The translations under genes were made by a program, and so were the position numbers. 38,812 nt of DNA from Butyricicoccus_A sp964387535 (GTDB taxonomy: Bacteria > Bacillota > Clostridia > Oscillospirales > Butyricicoccaceae): positions 1 through 38,812 of the forward strand of contig CAYLXH010000004.1 of assembly GCA_964387535.1 (NCBI GenBank), given 5' to 3'. Shown in pieces: positions 22,639 through 30,906 of this stretch. The stretch's first letter is position 1; every line of letters begins with the position of its first letter. Under the pieces are notes generated by a model, which was not told the DNA's origin, made no database searches, and saw only the letters and a program-made list of their open reading frames with translations.

Positions 22639-23787
22639 ATGAAACAGTATGCGATATGGCTGGCAGAACGGCCTGGCTGTACGCCGGAACAGCGGATTGC
22701 GCTGATGGAATGGTTTGGCTCAGCGGAAGCGGTGTATCGTGCGGAGGAAGAAGACTATCGTGCTGTTCGCGGAATTGGAAAGCGGCAGCGGGAAGCGCTG
22801 AGCCAGAAAGAGCTGGAGCATGCGGAGGTCATCTTGAGGGATTGCGCGAAGTATGGCATCCGGGTGATTTCGATTGAGGATGACGAGTATCCTCAGCCGC
22901 TGCGCGATTTGACGGATGCGCCGATTGTTCTGTATGTTCGCGGGACGCTGCCTGACTGGGAGCAGACGATAGCGATTGGCATTGTTGGAACACGAAGAGC
23001 GACGGAATACGGACGCAACGCGTCGCGCTGGCTTTCCGGACAGCTGGCACATGCCGGGTGCGTCATTGTTTCCGGCATGGCGCTGGGAATTGACGGACAG
23101 GCCAACCGCGGCGCGTTGGATGCGGACGGTATGACGATTGCCGTGCTCGGGTGCGGTCTGGATATCTGTTATCCGCCGGCGCACCGGCAGTTGATGGAGG
23201 ACATTGCAGCCCACGGCGCACTGATTTCGGAATATCCGCCGGGGACGGAACCCAAGGGATTCCATTTCCCGCAGAGAAACCGGATTATGAGCGGTCTGTG
23301 CCGCGGAGTGATTGTGATTGAAGCACCGAGAAAGTCTGGCGCATTGATCACGGCGGATCGGGCGCTGGATCAGGGACGCGATGTGTTTGCGGTACCCGGC
23401 AATATCAATTCGCCGCAAAGCGCCGGCACCAACCAGCTGCTGCGTGAGGGCGGAGCCGAGTTGGTAACGTGCGCAGCGGATGTGATGTCGCATTATCCGG
23501 AGGAAAGCAAGTGGCTCACGGCGACCAAAACAGTGCCCCGCATGCCCGGACGAACGCATTCGGCAGAGCGGACACAGCAGCAGATACCGCCTCAGAGCAA
23601 GGAAACGATTGGGCTGTCGCCGGAGGAACAGACGGTCTTGCAGACCATTCGCAGCGGGGCAAACTGCGTGGATGCCATTGTAGAGGCGGCAGGGTTGACG
23701 GCATCCCAGACGCTGGCGTGTCTGACGATGTTGGAGATCAACGGGCGCATCCGGCGAACCGGAGCGACGGTACAGTGTATCGAATAA
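22639..23787 (+). CDS. dprA: DNA processing protein DprA
   Basis: A 382-residue DprA/Smf protein that loads RecA on incoming single-stranded DNA during transformation. A HhH-like N-terminal domain (about 1-60, GIGKRQ) precedes the Rossmann core with GIVGTRRATEYG (114-125), VSGMALGIDGQAN, LGCGLD and the PQRNRIMSGL segment. A C-terminal winged helix (about 310-380) follows a polar linker. AAAGGAGG precedes the ATG. DprA is widespread even in bacteria not known to be competent, so the gene alone does not show competence. Confidence 0.93.
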   Translation: MKQYAIWLAERPGCTPEQRIALMEWFGSAEAVYRAEEEDYRAVRGIGKRQREALSQKELEHAEVILRDCAKYGIRVISIEDDEYPQPLRDLTDAPIVLYVRGTLPDWEQTIAIGIVGTRRATEYGRNASRWLSGQLAHAGCVIVSGMALGIDGQANRGALDADGMTIAVLGCGLDICYPPAHRQLMEDIAAHGALISEYPPGTEPKGFHFPQRNRIMSGLCRGVIVIEAPRKSGALITADRALDQGRDVFAVPGNINSPQSAGTNQLLREGGAELVTCAADVMSHYPEESKWLTATKTVPRMPGRTHSAERTQQQIPPQSKETIGLSPEEQTVLQTIRSGANCVDAIVEAAGLTASQTLACLTMLEINGRIRRTGATVQCIE

Positions 23788-23848
23788 GGACGCACGATGC
23801 GGAGTGATTTCGCATACGGTGTGATTACTATATTATCTATTATTATTG

Positions 23849-23868
23849 CTTCCCGATGCAACGGGAAG
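23849..23868 (+). other. Hairpin in the leader between dprA and topA
   Basis: CTTCCCG (23849-23855) pairs with CGGGAAG (23862-23868) over six bases, just upstream of the topA RBS (AGGAGGAAG). It follows an A+T-rich TATATTAT stretch that might hold a -10. The stem lacks a T tail, so it is not a normal terminator. It might stabilise the message or tune topA expression. Confidence 0.35.
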
Positions 23869-23889
23869 TGAATCAGGAGGAAGACATTC

Positions 23890-26253
23890 ATGTCAAAACT
23901 GGTCATTGTGGAATCCCCCGCAAAGGCAAAAACAATAGGAAAATATCTCGGGACAGATTATGTGGTCAAGGCTTCCATGGGACATCTGCGTGATCTGCCG
24001 CGCAAAACAATGGGGATTGATATTGAGCATGATTTTCGACCGGAGTACATTCCGATTGAAGGAAAGGATAAAATCATCAATGAGCTGCGCGAAGCGGCGG
24101 ATGACAGTGATTTTGTATATCTCGCAACCGACCCGGACCGCGAAGGAGAAGCGATTTCGTGGCATTTGAAGGAGCTGCTCTATCTGGGAGACAGCCGGTC
24201 CAAGCGGGTAACCTTTAATGAGATCACCCGCAACGCCGTGCAGGACGGCATCGCACACCCGCGTGACATTGATCGTGATCTGGTGGATGCACAGCAGGCG
24301 CGCCGCCTGCTGGACCGTCTGGTGGGCTACAAGCTGTCGCCATTTTTGTGGAAAAAGGTGCGCCGCGGCCTGTCGGCAGGCCGCGTGCAGTCGGTTGCGA
24401 CACGCATGGTGGTGGATCGGGAGAAGGAAATCCGGGCATTTATCCCGGAGGAGTACTGGTCTCTGGATGCACATCTGATGACGCAGGAGGGCGGAGCGTT
24501 TACCGCGTATTTTTACGGCAGCAAGGGAGAAAAGGTCACAAAGGTTGAGCTGAAAACCCAGGAGCAGACACAGAACATTGTGGACGCAGTGACCGGAAAG
24601 CCGTTCGTGGTGGACTCGGTCAAAAAGGGCAAGAAGAAAAAGAGTCCGGCTCCACCGTTTACGACGTCGACGCTGCAGCAGGAGGCTTCGCGCAAGCTGG
24701 GGATGGTGCCGAAGCGGACGATGTCCACCGCACAGCAGCTGTATGAAGGCATTGAGCTGGGAGAAGACGGGCTGACCGGTCTGATTACCTATATGCGTAC
24801 CGACTCGCTGCGCCTGTCGGATGAGGCGACGGCGGCGGCGAAGGACTATATTGTGCAACGGTTTGGCGAGCAGTATTATCCGAAAAAAACACGTGTGTTC
24901 AAGACCAAGAACGGCGCACAGGATGCGCATGAGGCGATTCGCCCGACCAACGTCATGCTGACGCCGGACGAGATCAAGGGCTACCTGAGCAGTGACCAGT
25001 ATAAGCTGTATAAGCTGATCTGGAGCCGCTTTGTCGCATGTCAGATGGCAGAAGCGGTTTTGGATACGGTTTCCGCCGACATCCTGTCAGAGGGGTATGT
25101 ATTCCGCGCAACGGGACACCAGGTGGCCTTCCCGGGATATACCGCGGTGTATGAAGAATCGACGGACGATGCCAAGGAAGACGAGAAGAACAAGACGGCG
25201 GGAAAGGCACTCCCGTCGTTTGCCGCCGGGGATGCGCTGACGTGCAGCAAGCTGGAGCCGGCGCAGCACTTTACGCAGCCACCGGCACGGTATACCGAAG
25301 CGTCGCTGATCAAAGCGATGGAGGAAAAGGGAATCGGACGTCCATCCACCTATGCACCGACAATTTCGACGATTTTGGAGCGCGATTATGTGGAGAAGGA
25401 GGGACGGGCACTCAAGCCGACGTCGCTGGGCGAGGGTGTCACCGAACTGCTGGTTGACAAATTTACCTCTATTACGGACTTACGCTTTACCGCTAAGATG
25501 GAGGATGAGCTGGATGACGTGGAGCAGGGAAAGCTGAGCTACGTTGAGCTGCTGCACCGATTCTATGATGGCTTCGACGCCGCGCTGCAACAGGCGGAGA
25601 CCGAGATGGAAGGCAAGCGTGTAGAGATCAAGGCGGAAGAGACCGAGGAGATCTGCGAAAACTGCGGACGGAAGATGGTCATCAAGTATGGACGGTTCGG
25701 AAAATTCCTCGCGTGTCCCGCCTATCCGGACTGCAAGTTTACCAAGCCGATCGTGGAGGATACCGGTGTGGAGTGCCCGCTGTGCGGGGCCCGTGTGGTC
25801 AAGAAGAAGTCAAAGCGCGGCTTCGGCTATCTTGGCTGTGAGAAGAATCCGACGTGCACGTTTATGACGTGGGACAAGACGACGAAGGAGCGTTGTCCGG
25901 ACTGTGACGGCCCGCTGTTCCGCCACTATGATCGGGAGACCGGTGAGACGACGCTGGTGTGCTATAAAGAGGGTTGCGGCTATTCCAAGTTTGTGAGCAA
26001 GCGCACGCCGAGAAAGAAAAAGACCGAGACGGCGGAGACTGCAGCGGCAGAGACCGAGCAGACGACAGAAAAGAAGACGGCTGCCAAAAAGACCGCAGCG
26101 AAAAAAGCAACCACCAAAAAGACAGCGGCGAAGAAGGCGACAACAAAAAAGACAGCCGAGAAAAAAACAGCGACAAAGAAAACAACAACGAAGAAATCAG
26201 CCACCCGGAAAAAGGCGGCCGAAGTAGTAGAGGAGACGACAGATGGCGAATAA
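23890..26253 (+). CDS. topA: DNA topoisomerase I with lysine-rich C-terminal tail
   Basis: A 787-residue type IA topoisomerase that relaxes negative supercoils. The TOPRIM domain carries VESPAKAKTI with Glu8 and ATDPDREGEA with Asp81 and Asp83; the nucleophile is Tyr301 in LITYMRTDS. Three four-cysteine zinc ribbons follow (CENCGRK...CPAYPDC, CPLCGAR...CEKNPTC, CPDCDGP...CYKEGC). From residue 704 the protein ends in a low-complexity tail of KKTAA/KKATT-type repeats (728-775), like histone H1 or the tails of some actinobacterial TopA enzymes. RBS AGGAGGAAG is present. Its end overlaps trmFO by 11 nt. Confidence 0.96.
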   Translation: MSKLVIVESPAKAKTIGKYLGTDYVVKASMGHLRDLPRKTMGIDIEHDFRPEYIPIEGKDKIINELREAADDSDFVYLATDPDREGEAISWHLKELLYLGDSRSKRVTFNEITRNAVQDGIAHPRDIDRDLVDAQQARRLLDRLVGYKLSPFLWKKVRRGLSAGRVQSVATRMVVDREKEIRAFIPEEYWSLDAHLMTQEGGAFTAYFYGSKGEKVTKVELKTQEQTQNIVDAVTGKPFVVDSVKKGKKKKSPAPPFTTSTLQQEASRKLGMVPKRTMSTAQQLYEGIELGEDGLTGLITYMRTDSLRLSDEATAAAKDYIVQRFGEQYYPKKTRVFKTKNGAQDAHEAIRPTNVMLTPDEIKGYLSSDQYKLYKLIWSRFVACQMAEAVLDTVSADILSEGYVFRATGHQVAFPGYTAVYEESTDDAKEDEKNKTAGKALPSFAAGDALTCSKLEPAQHFTQPPARYTEASLIKAMEEKGIGRPSTYAPTISTILERDYVEKEGRALKPTSLGEGVTELLVDKFTSITDLRFTAKMEDELDDVEQGKLSYVELLHRFYDGFDAALQQAETEMEGKRVEIKAEETEEICENCGRKMVIKYGRFGKFLACPAYPDCKFTKPIVEDTGVECPLCGARVVKKKSKRGFGYLGCEKNPTCTFMTWDKTTKERCPDCDGPLFRHYDRETGETTLVCYKEGCGYSKFVSKRTPRKKKTETAETAAAETEQTTEKKTAAKKTAAKKATTKKTAAKKATTKKTAEKKTATKKTTTKKSATRKKAAEVVEETTDGE
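26071..26214 (+). repeat. Lysine/threonine/alanine-rich repeat region in topA
   Basis: Codes for the KKTAAKKATTKK-type tandem units, residues 728-775 of TopA, in imperfect repeats of 5 to 10 residues. Such regions are prone to length change between strains. Confidence 0.8.
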
Positions 26254-27559
26254 AGCGAGTGTCATTGGAGCCGGTCTCGCGGGCAGTGAGGCGGCGTGGC
26301 AGCTCGCGCAGAGGGGAATTGCGGTAGATCTGTATGAGATGAAGCCAGTGAAGCGAACACCGGCGCATCATGAGGACAGTTTTGCAGAGCTTTGCTGCTC
26401 GAATTCCCTGCGCGGTGCGGAAATTCACACGGCGCCCGGGCTGCTCAAGGAGGAGCTGCGCCGCTGCGGCAGCCTGATCCTGCTGTGTGCGGATGCGACG
26501 CGTGTGGAGGCGGGCGGCGCACTGGCCGTTGACCGCATGGCGTTTACCAAAATGGTAACGGAGCGGATCCGGAGCCATCCGCACATCACGGTGCACGAGG
26601 GTGAGGTGACACATATTCCGGATGACGGTCCGGTGATTGTGGCGAGCGGTCCGCTGACGTCGGATGCACTGTTTGAGGATATTGCGCGCCTGCTGGGTGA
26701 GGATCATTACCTGCATTTTTATGATGCGGCGGCGCCGATTGTCACGTTTGAGTCGATTGATATGCAGTCGGCGTATTTTGCCTCCCGATATGGCAAGGGG
26801 ACCGCGGATTATATCAACTGTCCGATGAACCGGGAGGAATATGAGGCGTTCTGGGAAGCGTTGTGCAGTGCAGAACAGGCGCCGGTGCATGGCTTTGAGG
26901 ACAACAAGGTCTTTGAGGGATGTATGCCGGTGGAGGTTATGGGACGGCGCGGACATGATACCTTGCTGTACGGACCGCTCAAGCCGGTCGGGCTGCGCGA
27001 CCCGCGCACAGGACACGACCCGTTTGCGGTGGTTCAGCTGCGAAGGGACAATGCGGCCGGGTCGTTATACAATTTAGTGGGATTCCAAACGCATCTGAGG
27101 TTCCCGGAGCAGAAGCGCGTTTTTTCGCTGATTCCAGCACTGAGAAATGCGGAATTTGTGCGGTATGGTGTGATGCATCGCAACACGTTCCTGGATTCGC
27201 CCCGTCTGCTCGATCGCTATTTCCGCCTGCGCACGACCCCGCGCATCCGTTTCGCCGGACAGATGACCGGTGTGGAGGGATACATTGAGTCGGCAGCGTC
27301 CGGACTGGTGTGCGGACTGAATCTGGCGCGGGAGCTGCGCGGGATGCAGCCGGTGGATTTTCCCCAGGAGACGGCAATCGGGGCATTGGGACGATATATT
27401 TCCAATGAGGCCAATGAGAAGTTCCAGCCGATGAATATTAACTTTGGGATTATTACCCCGCTGGGATACCGGGTGAAAGGGAAACGGGAGAAAAATACGC
27501 AGATTGCGCTGCGTGCATTGGAGACGCTGGATACCCTGATGGAGGAAATCCGGCGATAA
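26243..27559 (+). CDS. trmFO: Methylenetetrahydrofolate-tRNA-(uracil-5-)-methyltransferase
   Basis: A 438-residue flavoprotein that makes m5U54 in the T loop of tRNA with methylene-tetrahydrofolate and FADH2. The FAD motif GAGLAGSEAA is at 9-18, YEMKPVKRTPAHHED at about 31-45, and LCCSNSLRGAE (50-60) holds cysteines at the expected N-terminal active-site region. FEGCMPVEVM carries the second conserved cysteine, and a GQMTGVEGYIESAASG block closes the protein. Length is normal for the family. It overlaps topA, the usual partner in Firmicutes. Confidence 0.95.
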   Translation: MANKASVIGAGLAGSEAAWQLAQRGIAVDLYEMKPVKRTPAHHEDSFAELCCSNSLRGAEIHTAPGLLKEELRRCGSLILLCADATRVEAGGALAVDRMAFTKMVTERIRSHPHITVHEGEVTHIPDDGPVIVASGPLTSDALFEDIARLLGEDHYLHFYDAAAPIVTFESIDMQSAYFASRYGKGTADYINCPMNREEYEAFWEALCSAEQAPVHGFEDNKVFEGCMPVEVMGRRGHDTLLYGPLKPVGLRDPRTGHDPFAVVQLRRDNAAGSLYNLVGFQTHLRFPEQKRVFSLIPALRNAEFVRYGVMHRNTFLDSPRLLDRYFRLRTTPRIRFAGQMTGVEGYIESAASGLVCGLNLARELRGMQPVDFPQETAIGALGRYISNEANEKFQPMNINFGIITPLGYRVKGKREKNTQIALRALETLDTLMEEIRR

Positions 27560-27578
27560 GAGGAATAGGAGAACAACA

Positions 27579-28586
27579 ATGAAACTGATTATTGATGCGA
27601 TGAGCGGTGACAATGCACCGCAGGCGCTGGTGTCCGGCTGCGTGATGGCGGCAAAGGAATTCGGACACGAGTATGTGCTGGTCGGTCAGGAGACGGTGAT
27701 TCGGGAACTGCTGAACAAGGAAGGTGCGGAGAATCTGCCGATTACCGTGCGTAATGCAACCGAAGTTGTGGATATGCATGATGACCCGGCGCGGGTGCTG
27801 CGCCGCAAAAAGGATTCGTCGATGGCGGTCGCCTTTCAGATGCTGGCAGACGGAGAGGGCGATGCCATGGTGTCTGCGGGCAACACGGGAGCGCAGCTGT
27901 CGGGTGCGACGTTGATGGTCAAGCGCATCCGCGGCATCCGCCGAGCGGCGCTGCCGACGCTGCTGCCGAGCAAAAGCGGCAAGGTGCTGCTGATTGACTC
28001 CGGAGCAAACGTGGAGTGTACGCCGGAATATCTGCTTCAGTTTGCGTTTATGGGCAGCTTTTACATGCGGCAGGTTGTCGGTGTGAAGAAGCCGCGAGTT
28101 GGCCTGCTGAATAATGGAACCGAGGATACCAAGGGAGACGCATTGCGCAAGGAGGCCTATGCGCTGCTGAAACAGGCTGGAGAGCAGGGGCGCATTGCGT
28201 TTGTCGGCAACGTCGAGGGCAGCGACATCATGATGGGTGGCTGCGATGTTGCGGTAACGGATGGTTTTACGGGAAATGTTGTGCTGAAGACCATTGAAGG
28301 TGCGGCAAAATTCCTCGGCAAGGGAATCAAGCAGGTGTTCCTGACCAGCGCAAAGACCAAACTGGGCTATCTGTTTGTTCGAAAACAGCTCAAGTCGTTT
28401 ATGGCGGTTATGGACAGCAGTGAAGTGGGCGGCGCCCCGTTCCTCGGCGTCAGCAAGCCGGTGTTTAAGGCACACGGCGGCTCGGATGCCCGTGCGATCC
28501 GCTCAGCGGTCAAGCAGGCGATTCTCTACGTCGAGGGCGACGTGATTGAGATGATCGAGCAGAACATCGACCAGATGACGCTTTGA
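27579..28586 (+). CDS. plsX: Phosphate acyltransferase PlsX
   Basis: A 335-residue peripheral membrane enzyme that converts acyl-ACP and phosphate to acyl-phosphate, the first step of phospholipid synthesis with PlsY. Family motifs seen are IIDAMSGDNAPQ at the N-terminus (usually DAMGGD), VSAGNTGA, NNGTEDTKG and FVGNVEGSDIM, plus VTDGFTGNV. AGGAG precedes the ATG, 19 nt after trmFO. acpP follows under its own promoter, giving the common plsX-acpP-rnc order. No fapR gene or FapR box is seen here. Confidence 0.95.
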   Translation: MKLIIDAMSGDNAPQALVSGCVMAAKEFGHEYVLVGQETVIRELLNKEGAENLPITVRNATEVVDMHDDPARVLRRKKDSSMAVAFQMLADGEGDAMVSAGNTGAQLSGATLMVKRIRGIRRAALPTLLPSKSGKVLLIDSGANVECTPEYLLQFAFMGSFYMRQVVGVKKPRVGLLNNGTEDTKGDALRKEAYALLKQAGEQGRIAFVGNVEGSDIMMGGCDVAVTDGFTGNVVLKTIEGAAKFLGKGIKQVFLTSAKTKLGYLFVRKQLKSFMAVMDSSEVGGAPFLGVSKPVFKAHGGSDARAIRSAVKQAILYVEGDVIEMIEQNIDQMTL

Positions 28587-28607
28587 AAAAACAATTGGGA
28601 TTGCCTA

Positions 28608-28636
28608 TTGACAGATTCTGCGAGGGCGAATATTAT
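28608..28636 (+). promoter_or_regulatory. Promoter of acpP
   Basis: TTGACA at 28608-28613, 17-nt spacer, TATTAT at 28631-28636; near consensus. It lies just after plsX and 65 nt before the acpP start, giving acpP its own high-level transcription. Confidence 0.8.
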
Positions 28637-28701
28637 CTAATAGAGAGTTGGTTTTGACTGGCTTGTTTGGAAAGAAACTTGAACGAAGACAGGGGGTGGG
28701 C

Positions 28702-28935
28702 GTGTTGGTATTTGAGAAGGTCTGCGGCATTCTCTCGGAGCAGTTTGGTGTTGACGCATCGACGATTACCATGGAGACCTCGTTTGTCGAGGATCTGGGT
28801 GCGGATTCTCTGGACGTTGTTGAACTGATGATGAGCATCGAGGATGCCTTTGATATTGGAGAAATCGGGGAAGAAGAAGCTTCGAAGATCAAGACCGTCG
28901 GTGATCTGGTTCGCCGTATCGGGGAAGATGACTGA
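28702..28935 (+). CDS. acpP: Acyl carrier protein
   Basis: A 77-residue acidic four-helix protein that carries fatty-acyl chains on phosphopantetheine. The attachment site is Ser36 in LGADSLDVVELMM. The GTG start is chosen because AGGGGG lies five bases upstream and the product then has normal ACP length; a longer TTG start at 28648 would add an unlikely basic extension. Its own promoter and a following hairpin isolate it, consistent with high expression. Neighbours plsX and rnc match the standard Firmicutes order. Confidence 0.92.
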   Translation: MLVFEKVCGILSEQFGVDASTITMETSFVEDLGADSLDVVELMMSIEDAFDIGEIGEEEASKIKTVGDLVRRIGEDD

Positions 28936-28961
28936 GGGCTGTCCCACAGAAACAAAATGGG

Positions 28962-28990
28962 AGACCCTGCCATGTGCAGGGTCTTGCTTT
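28962..28990 (+). terminator. Terminator after acpP
   Basis: AGACCCTGC (28962-28970) pairs with GCAGGGTCT (28976-28984) over a 5-nt loop; the tail TGCTTTG is only moderately T-rich, so some read-through into rnc is expected. Confidence 0.6.
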
Positions 28991-29014
28991 GTTCCAGCAG
29001 GAAAGGAGTACTCT

Positions 29015-29692
29015 ATGAAGGAAGATGAGTTAATTTATCAGTTTCAGGATGCATCTTTGATGACGACGGCGATGACGCACTCATCCTATGCCAACGAGCA
29101 CCGTGATTTGCACATGCAAAATAACGAACGATTGGAGTTTCTTGGCGATTCCATACTGGGTCTGGTCTCAGCAGACTATGTGTTCCACCGCTATCCCAAT
29201 GTGCCGGAGGGTCAGCTGACCAAGGTGCGCGCGGCGGTTGTCTGTGAGAAAACCCTGTATGAAGTGGCCAAGGAGCTTGGACTGGACCGCCATTTGCTGC
29301 TCGGACACGGAGAGGAGATGGGGGGCGGACGGGAGCGCCCGTCCATTCTGGCCGATTCGGTGGAAGCGATGATTGGTGCGATCTATCTGGACGGAGGTCT
29401 GGAAGCTGCGCGCACGTTTATCATGACGTTTCTGCCGGAAAAGGTCGATCTGGCGGAGGCAGGACACGCGTTTCGCGATTATAAGACCGCGCTGCAGGAA
29501 ATCGTACAGAAAAACCGGCAGGAGACGCTGTCCTACCGTCTGAGTGATGAGAGCGGGCCGGACCATGACAAGCGGTTTACCGTACAGGTTCTGCTCAACA
29601 GCAATATCTTTGCAGAAGGCATTGGACGGAGCAAAAAAGAAGCGGAGCAGATGGCAGCCCGGGCGGCGCTGGAGCTAATGGGGCAGGTGTAA
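29015..29692 (+). CDS. rnc: Ribonuclease III
   Basis: A 225-residue double-strand-specific endoribonuclease, needed for rRNA processing. The signature NERLEFLGDSILGL is at 37-50, with metal-binding Glu38, Glu41 and Asp45; Asp114 and Glu117 complete the site (LADSVEAMIGA). A double-stranded RNA-binding domain occupies about 155-225. AAAGGAGT eight bases before the ATG sets the start. The stop overlaps the next gene (TAATG). Confidence 0.95.
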   Translation: MKEDELIYQFQDASLMTTAMTHSSYANEHRDLHMQNNERLEFLGDSILGLVSADYVFHRYPNVPEGQLTKVRAAVVCEKTLYEVAKELGLDRHLLLGHGEEMGGGRERPSILADSVEAMIGAIYLDGGLEAARTFIMTFLPEKVDLAEAGHAFRDYKTALQEIVQKNRQETLSYRLSDESGPDHDKRFTVQVLLNSNIFAEGIGRSKKEAEQMAARAALELMGQV

Positions 29693-30666
29693 TGGCCTCG
29701 ATTTTGCCGGTGTTTGTCCCGCATGAGGGATGTCCCTGTCGCTGTGTGTTCTGCAATCAGAACACCATTGCCGGGCAGACGGTGCCGATGACGCCGGAGC
29801 TGGCAGACCGGATTTTGCGGGACGGGCTGGCGCGGCTGCCGGAGGAAAGCCGCCCACAGGCGGCATTCTACGGCGGCAGCTTTACCGCGATTGCGGAAGA
29901 GCTGCAGGAGAGTCTGCTTGCGGTGACGGATGATTTGCTGGAACAGGGACGATTGTCCAGCGTGCGGATTTCCACCCGGCCGGATGCGGTCTCGGAGGAT
30001 ATCCTGCGGCGCATGAAACGGCATCGTGTGACCACGGTAGAACTGGGAGCACAGTCCATGTCGGACGAGGTGCTGCGGCTGTCGGGACGCGGGCATACGG
30101 CGGCGGATACCGTGCGCGCGGCAAAGCTGGTGCGTCAAGCGGGAATGCAGCTGATTGTGCAGACGATGACCGGACTGCCGGGAGACACACGGGAGCGCAC
30201 ACGGCAGACGGCGCGGCGTGTGGCTGCGCTTCACCCGGATGGCGTGCGCATCTACCCAGTGGTGGTGCTGCCGGATACCGCGCTGCAGCGGCTGTGGAAC
30301 AGCGGGGAGTACACGGCGCTGGATCCGGAGGAAGCAGCGGAATGGTGTGCCGACATGTTAGAGGAATTTCAACGCGAGAAAATTCGCGTCATCCGCGTGG
30401 GTCTCAACCCGTCGGAGGAACTGCACAGCAGTGTGTGCGCAGGCGCATATCATCCGGCGATGGGGGAGCTGGCGTACAATGCGCTGTGGTACCGCCGCCT
30501 GAAACAACGTCTGGAGGACGGCGCGGCTGGGACGCTGTGCGTCCCCAAGCGCGAGCTGTCGCGGGCCATCGGGCAGAAGCGGCGCAACCTGCTGCGGCTG
30601 CAAAAGGAGTTTCCGGAGCGGGCCATTCGGATTGTGGGCTGTGATGAAAATGGCCCTGGCGGATAG
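29692..30666 (+). CDS. Elp3-like radical SAM protein (COG1243-like)
   Basis: A 324-residue radical SAM protein. The cluster motif CxxxCxxC is in GCPCRCVFC (Cys at about 14, 18 and 21), followed by NQNTIAG. Conserved blocks AFYGGSFTAI, ISTRPD, VELGAQSM and GLPGDT fit the Elp3/MiaB-like radical SAM branch without the acetyltransferase domain of true Elp3. A member is commonly found between rnc and smc in Clostridia, and its function is not settled; tRNA modification is a family-based guess. Start overlaps the rnc stop by one base, suggesting coupling. A strong terminator follows. Confidence 0.85.
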   Translation: MASILPVFVPHEGCPCRCVFCNQNTIAGQTVPMTPELADRILRDGLARLPEESRPQAAFYGGSFTAIAEELQESLLAVTDDLLEQGRLSSVRISTRPDAVSEDILRRMKRHRVTTVELGAQSMSDEVLRLSGRGHTAADTVRAAKLVRQAGMQLIVQTMTGLPGDTRERTRQTARRVAALHPDGVRIYPVVVLPDTALQRLWNSGEYTALDPEEAAEWCADMLEEFQREKIRVIRVGLNPSEELHSSVCAGAYHPAMGELAYNALWYRRLKQRLEDGAAGTLCVPKRELSRAIGQKRRNLLRLQKEFPERAIRIVGCDENGPGG

Positions 30667-30683
30667 TATAAAAGCAAATACAG

Positions 30684-30717
30684 AAAAGCAGTTTCTGGCA
30701 TGGAAGCTGCTTTTTTT
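30684..30717 (+). terminator. Intrinsic terminator between the radical SAM gene and smc
   Basis: AAAAGCAGTTTC pairs with GGAAGCTGC and the following T run, and the stem is followed by seven T. It ends the acpP/rnc unit; smc, 190 nt on, must have its own promoter, for which only weak candidates are visible (for example TTGCAC with TACTCT near 30823). Confidence 0.75.
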
Positions 30718-30906
30718 GCCGGGTTTTCTTGTGCAGACTGTGTGAAAAAGGAAACGAAACCGGGCGAAGAACGGGATAAATAGGGAAAAATCATGCGATT
30801 CCTCTATGTTTTCGATAGATAACGTTGCACCGAGGCGGAAAACATGATACTCTATAAGATAAGTTAGTATGGATAAGTATCGAATATCCACATATGGGGT
30901 GTTTGT

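Noticed and set aside
28590..28701. FapR operator before acpP
   Set aside because: The TTAGTACC-type palindrome is not present; only a sigma-A promoter is seen.
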